Below are positions 31,832 through 43,887 of a stretch of 64,000 nucleotides of DNA, piece by piece. The DNA is from Tetracentron sinense (Eukaryota > Streptophyta > Magnoliopsida > Trochodendrales > Trochodendraceae), in contig CM026567.1 in assembly GCA_015143295.1 (NCBI GenBank), positions 10,124,416-10,188,415 of the forward strand. The letters run 5' to 3'. The position numbers were made by a program, and so were the translations under genes. Under the pieces are notes generated by a model. The model saw only the letters and a program-made list of their open reading frames with translations. It searched no databases and was not told the DNA's origin. The number at the start of each line of letters is the position of its first letter. Positions within the stretch are counted from its first letter, which is position 1.

Positions 31832-34308
31832 TGTTGTTATATGCATATGCAATTGAAATCGTGGTTCATGCTAACATGCGTGCTCGTGTATGTGTCAATA
31901 GTGACCATCGTGGAATGAGGATAGCAAGAGAGATATGGCATCATAATTCGATTCATCATATAAGCATAGGAGCACTTAAGAAATTTGCACATTACTTGAT
32001 CACATTACTTGATCAATTCATCATTCATAAGAGTACATGCATGAGGCCTATTTCCATTTTCTTCATTCAAGTCATTATTTCATAGTTTAGGTATTTTGTC
32101 AAATACTTAGCATGCAAGTTTCCTCATTGTTCATTTTCTCATTTTTAGTGCATATTTTACATTCAATCACACAATGTAAGTTTATTATTTGCGTAATGCC
32201 CATCCTCCATTTTCCAATCCACAACCCACACATACCATACATCACCCATTCGGCATCCAATCGCCACATCCAACATCCATCCAAGCATCCATACCATTTC
32301 TTTATCTTGTTTATATTTATTAGGGATGATACATTTCACAAGAAAGCAAACATAATAGCATAAATCACATTTCATAAAGAAAACTTAGATTTATTGCTAG
32401 GGTAAGTTAGTAGGGTTTACTAACCTTGAAGAAGAGAAGAAAACCCTTGAAAAACGCTGTGGAGAACGCTGCCCTAGCTTGAAATGGGACTCCACACGTG
32501 CTTGAGGTTGGATTTGAGAGATCCAAGCTTCTGAGATGGTCATGGATTCCAAAACCCCTTGATTTTCTCAAGTTGATGCCCTAGGGTAAAAACCCCTTCT
32601 CTCCTCTCTCACTCCCTCTCAAAATATGGCTAAGGGTGTTTATGAACACCCTTGGCTCGAGCCAACCCTTAAAAATAAGGGTGGAGTGGCCAAAAGGCCA
32701 AAAAACCCCTAAAAAAATTTCTGAAAATCGCGTAGGACCAATAGATGACCGATCTACCGGTAGTGGACCGATCGATTGGTGCTTATGACTGATCTACCGG
32801 TAGTGGACCGATCGATTGGTGCTTATGACCGATCTACCGGTAGTGGACCGATCTCTCGGTCTTGACTGGTGCTGCAGAACGCACTTCAGTATTTTGACCA
32901 TAACTTTTGACTCGGTGCTCCAATTTTGACGATTCAACTTGCTTTGGATTCGTATTTCGAAGAGGAACAAATTTTATGTTTTGAAAAAATTATAATTCTT
33001 CTTTATTCATGGACAAAAATTCCCCTAAAGCTGACTGGTCTGCAATGGGTTACAACAGCCCAAATTTACAGCCGACCCGATTTTGAAAATCCCACTTTTG
33101 ACTCAATCCCGACTCAAAATTAGAAAAAGTGATCAACATGAACCTTGAAGAGGGTTCTAATGGATTTCCAAAAATTCAGTAATCACTCAATTCTGAGCAA
33201 CGATGACTAAACTAGAGCCTTTTAAAGTTGAGGTAAATGCCGAAACATACCTTTTCGACACCTAGAATACCTCGAGTGTTTTCACACTCTTTTCCCCTTG
33301 TGTCCAACACCCTACTCACACCTCATAAATCATTCTTCATAAGTCTTTAACCCACCTCAATGATCATTAAATTCACACCGACATGCATAAGAGGCTCCGG
33401 CCTCTCTATGCCTCATGCACTAGCACTATTCACCAACAACCCATTGAAACACTTAGGGTATTTGTACCCTTGATTTCACCTACTTAGAGTATCTTTACAC
33501 TCTCTTTTTACGACTCAAACCATGTACCTAAAACCCTCAATTGACTAATCATAATATCAAGAACACAATGGGAGGCCTTAGACAAGGGCACCTTTCACTG
33601 GCACTATTCATAGTATAGTGAACTTGAATTTCCGGGGTTCTACAAGAAGAAAAGTAAGAAAAAAAAGTAAGAAATGAAGAAAAAACAAGATAAGTAAGAA
33701 AAATAAATACAAGTGAGCACTTAAAAGAATTGAAAAAAAAAATGTTTCTGCACTCTGATTTATGTATGTGAATTGTAATTGAATTGCTACTTGTATGCAT
33801 GTTGTCGTTATGATATTTCTTATTATGGATTGTTATATATGCGGAGTAACTTGTTACTCAGCCGATGACTTTTGTTTTTGGTAGGTTCGAGATTTGAAAA
33901 TTGTGCTGAGGATCCTTGAGTTGAAGAGGAGTACGTAAGGAAGATCTTGCAAGTAATCATCACGAAGAGGAACGGGATTTTGAGAGACAGTTTTACTATT
34001 ATTTTAGTTTATTAGAAATTTTCTGAATTTCAGAGAGATTGTAACCAGTTTATTATATTTCAATTTTAATTTGGGATATTTAAATTTGATACGATTAATT
34101 AAAGAGTTGAGAATCACGAGGATGATTCAGATTATGTAGGTTCAGTTTAATTACAAATTTTAATTGATGTTCAGTTGAAGTATTTAATGAAGAAATTTTT
34201 AAGTTCAGATTTTGGTATGCCTTTAAAGCTTATTAAATGGATTAAATCAAGTAAGTCACGTGTCAAAGTTCAACATTCTCCTAGGGGGATCTTGGGGCGT
34301 GATAGAAG

Positions 34309-34320
34309 TGGTATCATAGC
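34309..34320 (+). promoter_or_regulatory. Primer binding site of element D
   Basis: TGGTATCATAGC lies 5 nt after the LTR end; it is a one-base variant of the initiator tRNA-Met site. Confidence 0.8.
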
Positions 34321-36808
34321 AAAGGCATTAAGTCACCTAGGGCTAAGTGTCTTCTAAGTTGGAACTAGTGTTATTTTACTCCCGGTTTGAAACCAGAGGT
34401 CGTATCAGAGGAAAAGACTTTAGGCCCATATGAGATAGTTTTAAGATTATGAGGATTAAGGAGATTTACCAAGATAGACAAATGAATTGGTCTTAAATCT
34501 GAATTGATACCATGATGGATGTGGTATTATTAGGTTCACTAGGACCTATGTTTGTTATGAAATTGTATGCTAATAAAAGTTATTGTATGTTATTATGTGT
34601 TATTATGAGTTTGAAATGATACAGTGATAATTATATGTTAGGATGTCTGGTGTTCAAGTGAGACTTATGAGTTATTCTTAAATTCAGGTCGGATAACAAT
34701 AAAGCTAAGGCATTGAGTTCCTAAAAGTTAAGTATATTAGAAGGAAAATCCTGAACGAATAAGATTCAAATTCTTTAAGACTTAGGTTTTAGAATCATTT
34801 TAAACCTAGGTTGAAATAATTTTTCAATTAGACTTATGATTTGTTATTTTTTTTTAAGACTTTCATCATGAGGCACAACAACCAAAGTTGTTATTATTTA
34901 ATATTATTATTTTGAACATGAAATCTCTATGATAGTTGTTAATATGCTATTATATTATCATACATGAAATATTATATGTTATATGATATATGATTGTGCA
35001 ACTGATTACAACACGTAGTTATGTATATATCTTATTCACCTTACTGATCAATGAGTACCCAAAGCATATCGAACCGACATAATTTTTGACACATTCCTTC
35101 GTTACAAAAAATAATAACAATAATAATAACTAAATAAATAAATATAATCTTAGACAAGCTCATGGATGTTTGATGTACGTTTCTAGATACAGATGCGAGT
35201 TAATTCTACAGCACGTTCTATACTCAGTGCTTATTCTAAAAGTTCTAGATATAGATGCGCGTTAATTCTGCAGCACGTTCTATACCCAGTGCTCAATCCA
35301 AAGTAATAAATATATTATAAACTCTAAGAATAGTTTAGGTCTCAAAGTACAAAAACATTATACACATCTCATAAGCATCATACACAACATAAGTATCATA
35401 CATAGCGTACATTTCATGCATAACATAAGCATCATACACATCTCATAAGCATCATACATAGCATAAGCATCATAGATCTCATATGCATCATACAGATCTT
35501 AAAAGCATCAAGACGGGAGATCCACCGATCAACTGGCCTACTATGAGTTCGCCAAGAAATCTTCTAAGATAAAGATTCCTAAATGTAATTCATTTGAACG
35601 ACCACTAATTTATAATTTTTAAAAGTCTAAAGGTATTGATAGAATTCAATAAGCATAATGAAATTATGGGAAAATGTCTTCGAAGTACACTGTGATTCTA
35701 AAATTAACGAGATCCCTTTAGATCTCATATATTAGAATCTTCTTAATGTATTTAATTTAATTGTGAATTTAGTTAATTAATATTCTTCATAATAAATGAA
35801 GACTACTTATATATCAAGCTCTCTATATTATATATGATATCATAAATCAAGAGTAAGGTGTATAATAATTAGAGCCTAGCCTATCATGGACTTTCTATTT
35901 GATAATCTTTAATTAGATTAGAACTACAAAAAAAAAAATTAGGGCATTCCACCCTCTCACTCTATCATTAATTAGGAATTAGAAGATGGAAAAGAATCCT
36001 AATATGTTTAAGAAAGAGCCAAACAAAAAACAAATCTTTTGTGGGTAACTTACTATTATCCTCTCTTACGAATTGACTTTCATTAGAAACATGTTGGCCA
36101 TGAGATGATAATGGAGAGAAGTCTCTTGGTCGTGAGTTCCACACATCTAGGTAAGATTTACACTTATTTGACAAGATAAAGAATGACTTTAATGATTACA
36201 TAGGTTGCTTGTAAATAAATATAAATAAGTGTTATTATATGAGTGAAAATAAATAAATAAAATAGCTTATATAATTACATAAATTTTTTAAATATAATAA
36301 GTTTTATTAAGTTAAAAATTAAAAGAAAGAAAAAGTTATGATTACAAATGTTATTATAGTAATAGATGAAAAAAAATATAATAATAATAAATAATAATTA
36401 CATGAGATTCTTTAAGTATAATAAGTAAGAACTCCACATTTATAACTAAGTGACCGTGAGCTTTATCCATCCAATGAGCTCATCTCAACCGCCTCATTCA
36501 ACTACACAAGACAAAGTCTTTACCATCTCAAAATAAAATGCCCAAACATCAGATGATGCGATGCAAGGTACGTCCTACACTAGGATAATCTTAAATGAGA
36601 TATCTTAGCAAAATGAGCAAATTTTGTGCTAATTTAGGTTTATTATATTACGTTTAATATGATTGTGTCTGATAGATATTTGTATTATATGAGTATGTAG
36701 CTTATACACTTGATTGACACACTTAGGCAAACTAATTCGAGAAAAGTATCTAATTTGGTTGTTTAAGGTATATAATTTTGAGGACGAAATTCCTTTAAGG
36801 GGGGAGGA
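34321..36808 (+). pseudogene. Element D internal remnant
   Basis: An acceptor-like T-run (TTTTTTTTTAAG) is followed by ATGAGGCAC at 34868, matching the gag start of element C. Recognisable gag then disappears until about 36500-36567, where the end of gag is seen (QDKVFTIS, one stop, TSDDAMQG) up to the conserved donor ATGCAAG|GTACGT at 36567/36568. The intron acceptor, protease and pol are deleted; sequence passes to TTTTGAGGACGAAATTCC and the PPT (36795-36808). Between 34900 and 36400 the DNA is AT-rich, with a duplicated segment near 35185-35285 (ATGCGNGTTAATTCTNCAGC), CATAAGCATCATAC-type short repeats (35360-35510), and a piece like Copia LTR X near 35705-35800. Confidence 0.68.
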
Positions 36809-38684
36809 TGTAGAGACCTAAAATTTAGTTTCTCGATATTCGTACCATTTATATGAATTTCTTGAAATATGTGCCCGATCTTAAATGCATGTGTTCTAAA
36901 AAATGAATTAAAAGGGATGCCCTAACATACCCTCAACTTCAAGAAGTTTTAGTTTTGTCACCATTGATAAGAATCGAATGATTCTTAAAGCTTTTTGAAG
37001 GTATGGAAACCCTCTTCGAGGTCCAAATTTATCATTTTTCTAGGTTTTTAGTCAAAGATAAGTTAAATGTTGGATTTTCAAAATCGGGCTTGTTAAAAAA
37101 TCTGGGCTGCTGAAATCTATATCAAATCAGTCAGCTTTAGAGTCCATTTCGTTAATTAAAAACATAAAATTGGGACTTTTCTATTAGACAACAAATTATT
37201 CCCTTTTGAATGATGAGTACAACGCAAGTTGAATCGTCCAATTCCAATAATCAGGTCAAAAGAGTTAGACATGATGCCCATAAAATTCATTTAGATTGTT
37301 AGATTCTTATTAATTTGATTAAATAAGACTTCTTAATCTATTGTGTATTCATTATGAGTAATTAACCATGATCATAAGATGATCTATACGATATGAGATA
37401 TCGATAAAGGTCCTTAGGATATATTGTAGGAAAGTTATGTGATTAGATTATCATATGCAGATATAACTTTCCGGTTCCTTATACCTTATATAGTCACAAC
37501 TATGGGTGAAGCTGGGCACTTCACTTATATGGCTACCAGAATGCTAAGATGTTCTCAATAGTTGAGATGTAGTTCTATCTCGAACTATTGTAGTGGAGAC
37601 TACACATCAGCATATGGGTGCTTAAATGTACACTGGCTGATTGCATTCAATGAGAGACCTCTTTCATAAACATATTATCAGATAGTTGGTCTCTCATTCA
37701 CATTGAACAGTTTCGATGATTTTTTAGATCTGATGAGTTCATCTATGACTGAGCGGTGATCTGACTGTTTTGATTCCACTAACGTATTTTCTAACTTAGG
37801 GAATACAATACAGTGACAATTGGATAGTCAGAAAATTATTCGATTCATGATGAATTTTAAGCAAGAAATCCATACTCATTAATTTGAGAGATTATCCAAG
37901 TTCGGGGTAAGACAATTGATTAAGTTCAAATCCTGCGCAGGTGATTTTGAAAACAAAATAATTTTTAAATATACTTTTATTAAAAAGTATTATACTTATA
38001 AAAGGATTTTCTCAAAAAAAATTTCATGAGAAATTGTTTCTCATGACTTAATCATAAGTCTTGGAAATCCGAATGATTTGCAATGGGCTATGGGTTAGAT
38101 AGTATGTCAATCTCAAAGGCCCATTAGGGATAATGTATTTGGAATGATAAATCGAATTTAAAAGTTCATGTGGCGGGATCCGTAATGGTCAATGTTCATA
38201 CACTGGGATTCAATAGCAACATGGATATCTCACGTCACTTGCAGTTCTGATGTAATTCTCGTTTAGGGTCAATAGGATAACATTGGATAAGCCAGGGTAA
38301 GAATATCTCAGAGCAATTTGTGGAGGAATTGACTAATTATTGAAATATAATTCCCTTTATAATAGAATTAAAATCCAATGGTTGGGTTGCATAAGGATTA
38401 TGTAACGCCCCAAAATACCCCCTAGGAGTTTAGAGATATTTTAGGTGTCACACTGCGAACCTATCAAACCATCCTGTAATGCACAAGATAAAATACAGTA
38501 CTCATAACGATAATCAGAGCGCGGAAGCTATCATATATGCGGAAGCGTAAACAAATTTTCATTTCTTCTGATGATCCAAAATAGTATTCCAAGTTAACAT
38601 AAATACAAGACATGTCTAAGCCTAAGGTGGACAGGCCCACCTATCAAAATATCAAAATACACCAAACTCTCTCATACTCTCCCC

Positions 38685-38825
38685 TCAACAGTAGTCGAGG
38701 TATGGCCACGCATCGAGGTCTCGGTCCGCCTGAGACTGTAATGGGATAGCCGACTCTCTCTCCTCTGTATACTCTTCCTCGACCCAAGGCTCCGGGTCGA
38801 GGGCTCCCTCAGTACCTGCCAACAT
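38685..38825 (-). CDS. LTR-encoded short ORF, 46 aa (solo LTR E2)
   Basis: It runs from ATG (MLAG) to TGA, with TEGALDPEPWVEEEYTEE and C-terminus WPYLDYC. Intact. Confidence 0.42.
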   Translation of the reverse strand: MLAGTEGALDPEPWVEEEYTEERESAIPLQSQADRDLDAWPYLDYC

Positions 38826-39120
38826 GAAAGTACGGCTGAGCATGGAATACTCAGCGAGTACAAGCTACTAGCAGACCATAACAATAATAAAAACACATAA
38901 TAGTAATATCATACAAGCAGTAATAGAAACGTCACACAGAAACAGTATAGGGCATGACACAATACAAGCATCCTGACGTGCGTACATGAATGCGAAAATG
39001 CCGATAAAACTCATGCTTGGAAACCCTTGTCATGTCCCGGTATGCCTCGTAGAAATCATGTATGCGTGCATGCATGAATGCATGATCATCATCTTGTAAA
39101 CCTCCATCTTGTAAACTTGT

Positions 39121-39506
39121 GAGCCAGAGGCTAGCACCCGAATCTCCCTGGGCTGCCAACCTCCTTGATATGCAATGCACTTGTGAGCCAGAGGTTAGTA
39201 CCCGAATCCTCCCTGGGCTACCAACCTCCTTGTTATGAAATGCACTTGTGAGCCAGAGGCTAGCACCCGAATGTTCCTGGGCTACCAACCTCCTTGTTAT
39301 GCAATGCACTTGTGAGCCAGAGGTTAGTACCCGAATCCTCCCTGGGCTACCAACCTCCTTGTTATGAAATGCACTTGTGAGCCAGAGGCTAGCACCCGAA
39401 TGTTCCTGGGCTACCAACCTCCTTGTTATGCAATGCACTTGTGAGCCAGAGGCTAGCACCCGGATGTCCCTGGGCTACCAACCTCCTTGACATGCAATAT
39501 TTCTTG
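39121..39506 (-). repeat. 64-65 bp tandem array in solo LTR E2
   Basis: Six units start GAGCCAGAGG at 39121, 39185, 39250, 39314, 39379 and 39443. Units 2-3 and 4-5 form a near-identical pair, i.e. a 129-bp duplicated block. They match the E1 and E3 units. Confidence 0.85.
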
Positions 39507-42500
39507 TTGTTTATTATATGCACATGCTCTTGAAATCTCGGTTCATGCTATCATGCGTGCTCATGTGCGTGCCAATAATAACAATCGTGGGAATGCGCTT
39601 AACAAAAGAGATATGGCATTACAATTCAATTCATAATATTAGCATAGGTAACTTGAGTAATTCACATGACATTGGATCAATTCATCGTCTATAAGAACAC
39701 ATGCATAAAACCTATTTCCATTTTCTTCATCTAAGTCGTTTATTCATAGTTTAGGCAATTTGTCAAACACATAGTATGCTATTTTCCTTCATGGTTCATT
39801 TCCATCCTTTTAGTGCATATTTTCCATTCAATCACACAAAGGTAAGTTTATTATTTGTGCAATGCCCATCCTCCATTATCCAATCCACAACCCACACATA
39901 CCATACATCACCCATTCGGCATCCAATCGCCACATCCAATATCCATCCAAACATCCATACCATTTCTTTATCTTGTTTATATTTATTAGGGATGATACAT
40001 TTCACAAGAAGGCAACCATAATAGCATAAATCACATTTCATAAGGAAAAAAACCTAGATTATTGCTAGGGAAAGTTAGTAGGGTGTACTAACCTTAAATC
40101 AAGGCTTGATCCTTGGTAGAAACCTTGATTGAAGCTCCAACTTGAAAGAAGAACACCTTTGCTTGAAGGAGACTTGAGTTGGGGAAGAAACCCCTTTCAA
40201 AAACGTGCTTGGGTTGCTGCCCTAGCTTGGAGAATGGAACCCCACACGAGCTTGAATTGAAATCTTGAAGAAAACGTGCTTGGGGACGATCTAGGGTCTT
40301 CACCCCTTTGATTTCTTCTCCAATGGAAAACCCTATTTGCAAATCCCCTTCTCCACTCTCTCTATCTCTCAAAATCCCTTAAGTGTTGTGAATGAAGCCC
40401 TAAAGGCTCGGGCAAGCCTTAAGGAGAAAGGGTTTAACCCCCAAACGACGATAAAGCCCTTAATGAAAATTCTGAAAAACACGAAGACCGATCGATCGGT
40501 GGTTATGACCGATCGATCGGTGGCCTACCGAGCGATCGGTGTTTATGACCGATCGACCGGTCAAAAACTCACTCTCTGGAAAATTTCCCCATACAAAATT
40601 TCTGACCGCGCGATAGCTACCGATCGATCGGTTATGGACCGATCGATCGCTGACTGGACCGAGCGATCGGTTCTCTGTATGTCTGGACTGTTTTGACCAT
40701 ATCTTTTGACTCGCTCGTCGGATTTCGACGATTCAACTTGCGTTGGGTTCGTCTTTCGAAAACGCACATTTCTGACGTTTCGGAATTTCCGATTTCTCCC
40801 TTATTTATAAATTAGACTATAAAAACGGCCAATTAGCTACGAATGTGCTATTCATTAAGGATGAAAAAGTTCGGGGTGCTACAGATTAAGATGAGATAAA
40901 GTTAGATTGCAAAAAGGAGTTTAAAGCTCCCCAAAACTCACGCCCCTTTAATGCTCACGCCCCCCTTGTGGACTCCTAGTTTGATTTGGTTTCCTACTTT
41001 GGTGTAGGATGTTGACTTATCCCTTTTAATTAAGGAATTTCTTATAATAGGGACTCTTTAATTAGTAGGATTACTATAACTAAAGTAGTTATAGATTAAG
41101 TAGGAGTTTATTTAATTAATATTAATAGTTATTGTTAATTAATAAATCCTATTAGATAAGATCAAGTTGGAGTTGGAGTAGGATTAGGATAGGATCCTAG
41201 TCTATATATATACCAACACCCTAGACCTTAAAGCACTTTTCTCCAAAAACCTTTCTCTCCACTCCTCTCTCTCTCCAAACCGTGAGCCCTAGGGGATACC
41301 CCTAGGGATTTTTGTGAGCTACTAGGTGTTCCAAAGTCGGGTTTTGCAAATCTAGGGTTTTGAACCTTAGTGTTTTTGGTGATAGAAGGTCTTTACCATT
41401 ACTCCATCTTCTTCCTCTTACTTTTATAATTTCGAAGGAGATTCTAAAGCTTCATGGGGATAGTGAAGAACAAGGATTGAGCTTCTAGTATTTTTTTTTG
41501 AGAAATCTCTACTAAGAGTTCTGACAGTTCGAGTGGATTAAGTTTCACCAGTGAAAAGCATTCACTGAGGTGATATGACTAAAACACTTAGATAATTTTG
41601 ATGCTTTCTATGGTGTTAAGATCTAGGAGATCCAATTTCAGCATAAATTTTTATCTGGATCCCCATACAAGTTGTATCAGAGCTCATGGTTAGGAGTATT
41701 TTTTTGTTTATTTTGATAAGGTAATTAAATGGATGATTTAATTCATGAGATGAATTAATTTAGATCTATTTAATATTGCTCGTAGTTTTTATTATTTTAT
41801 TTGTTCATGAGATGAATAAATAAATATTTATTATATTATTGAATGAGATTTGATAATTAAATAAATTTTAAAAACTATTATTATATGTGATATAATTAAA
41901 TTTAAAATAAAGAGTTTATTTTGAAATTCCTTTTAAATGATTTGATCATTTAATATATACTTATTAATTATTTAAAATAATTAATAAATGATTTTTCCCA
42001 TAAATAGATTTTATTCGAAAAATTATAAAACCCTAATTTATGATATGATCATATTTAGGATTTCGATTCTCTTATTTTTTATTTAAATACTAGATAAAAA
42101 TAGAACCAATCTCGAATAATAGTAGAACTAATCTATATGAAAGGATCTTGCATTCGAGAAAGGATCTTGCATTCAGGAAAGAAATAAAATTTTGTAGAGA
42201 TTTTAAGAAAATTCTATCTTATATTTTAAAAATAATTTTATGAAAATTGTTTTATGGAAAATATAATTGTTCTATTTTTTCCGGGTTTCATCTATATAAG
42301 ATATAGTTTTTTATCTGGCAATATGATAATTGTTATCAATTTTTAAATCCTTTTAATAATAAGAAAAAGTACTCCATCACCATGTAGCATCTATTTAATA
42401 TGAGATTATAGTTATGGATCATATTTATGATAAATTTTTTATCATTCATGTATTCATATTAGAGGTTAATATGTACTAGGTTTTGGCAATCTGTAAACGG

Positions 42501-43353
42501 CAGATTCATTTGGTTTCCCTGAAAAGGGTGAATAGAATACTGGTTTCCCTAATGTCATTTAAATTCTATTTAATGCATTGGTAGAGATGCTGCGAAAGAG
42601 GATGTTGCGATGTGATCTCAATAAGATGATAAAGGAATGGATCGCGAAGGAGTTTGCGAGCTACCTTTATTCTTATCACATTCCCTTCCATCCATGCATT
42701 TTAATTTATTGACCCATAACGATTAATCTCGTATACTAATGTTTTATTTTATCATGAGATGATATCTGTTTATACGTTTTATTATTCTGTTGAAATAATT
42801 GTCCTTGATATATCATGTGTATATAAGACTGGGAACAAGTCCCTAAGTATTATGATTTTCTACCATACACTATGTGATCCTATAGTGGGGAGTGTGAGTA
42901 AGCTGACAGGCCAAAGTCGGGCCCAATCCCTCTCACCTATGAGTGAACATGGTGAAATCTAAATAAGCAAATAGTGGGAGCAATAACGCTAAAGCATGAG
43001 CTTTCATTAGGTGTTTATTAGGTTCATGGTAGGTGGGCACATGAATAAAAGATATTATATAATAACGCCAAAGCGTGAGTATAACATCCTTTATAGATCA
43101 GACAGGAGATTAAATGCTCCAAGATTCACAAGATGAGATCTATGAAATCGGAGAAGATAGTTTCTATCTGCCTATTCAAGGCGATGTGATGATGTGCCCA
43201 AAGGTAGGATCACATTAAGCCAATATCTAGGTTTTTGATGTCAATTAATTCTTCCTAAATTAGCAATACCATTAGAAACAGAACCATAATCTAATTGGTA
43301 TTAATGAATACAATAGATCCCTAATACTATCTAGTTTTTCATTTGCTTAGATC

Positions 43354-43824
43354 ATGACAGGCCTAAATCCATTGACTGAAATTCTTCATGATGAAAAGTT
43401 AGTAGGAACTAACTATGTAGACTGGAAAAGAAAGATTAGAATTGTATTTGCCGTGGATAACCTTGACCTATGTCTTAAGACACCTAAGCCCGAAATTCCT
43501 CCAAATGCTTCACCGGCCCAAAAGGCTGAGTTAAAGCAATGGGAGAGGTCCAATCAGATGACAACTCCAGTCAGGGAGCACATGATAAAGATGATAGGCT
43601 TATTGAATGAACTGGAAATTCTTAGTGGAGAGATGGATGTCATCACTCAAGTTGACACTGTTCTACAGTTACTCCATTTGTCCTTCAATTTGTTCGTGTT
43701 AAATTATAACATGAACAAGAGTGAAATGTCACTAAGTGAGCTTATGAACTCACTTGTGGCTATAGAAGATTTAATCAAAAAGTCAACTAAAGGTGAAACT
43801 TTAATCGTCGATAAACCTGAGTAA
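43354..43824 (+). pseudogene. Copia gag fragment
   Basis: Open for 156 codons. The N-terminus MTGLNPLTEILHDEKLVGTN is followed by YVDWKRKIRIVF, then the second half (VREHMIKMIGLLNELEI, FVLNYNMNKSEMSLSELMN), typical of Copia gag (UBN2-like). About 80 residues seem to be missing between WERSNQMT and TPVREHM compared with the usual layout. It stops where element D's LTR resumes. Confidence 0.8.
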
Positions 43825-43887
43825 GTCGTCGTACTGGAAAATGTACTAAGCCGTCTCTGCCGGATAATGTATGAAGGGCGGTATCTC

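Larger units (their letters stand above)
30713..33644 (-). mobile_element. Solo LTR E1 (minus strand)
   Basis: The insertion is 2932 bp. On the minus strand it starts TGTAGAACCCCGG and ends GGGCGTTACA. TSD AGAAG at 30708-30712 and 33645-33649. Minus-strand order: conserved U3 block (about 32950-32885), ACCGATC-type motifs (32860-32735), leader with AAGCTAGGGCAG, donor-like CTTCAAG|GTTAGT near 32426, a 64-66 bp tandem array (31831-31444), hairpin (31170-31150) and short ORF (31140-31000). No internal domain is present, so it is a product of LTR recombination. Confidence 0.9.
29765..34304 (+). repeat. Element D 5' LTR (5'-truncated, interrupted by solo LTR E1)
   Basis: Homology to the D 3' LTR runs from about 30413 (CGTCGTACTGGAAAATGTA) to 30712 and from 33645 to the end CTTGGGGCGTGATA at 34304. 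The start is not recognisable, as U3 and the leader have been lost. A hairpin GAGTAAC-TT-GTTACTC (near 33843) precedes a decayed PWVEEEY frame (CAEDP, stop, VEEEYV, 33884-33945). Confidence 0.72.
38401..40883 (-). mobile_element. Solo LTR E2 (minus strand)
   Basis: The insertion is 2483 bp, minus-strand TGTAGCACCCCGAAC...GGGGCGTTACA, with TSD GATTA at 38396-38400 and 40884-40888. It contains the U3 block (about 40760-40690), ACCGATCGATCGGT palindromes (40484-40672), a donor-like TTTAAG|GTTAGT near 40095, six 64-65 bp tandem units (39121-39506), a hairpin (38835-38855) and a short ORF. Confidence 0.92.
37263..43825 (+). mobile_element. Truncated Copia element: 5' LTR, leader, gag
   Basis: The LTR runs from about 37263 (TTAGACATGATGCCC, like X) to about 41669 (GGATCCCCATACA), interrupted by solo LTR E2. 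It has a TATATATA near 41202 and a pyrimidine-rich leader. PBS-like TTGTATCAGAGC is at 41672-41683. A non-coding leader of 1.6 kb without recognisable domains follows, then a gag fragment (43354-43824). Pol and the 3' LTR are missing; the break at 43825 rejoins element D's LTR. Confidence 0.75.

Noticed and set aside
40337-40696. Open frame rich in TDRSVxDRS
   Set aside because: Translation of the ACCGATCGATCGGT palindromes in LTR E2; copies differ by frame and number.
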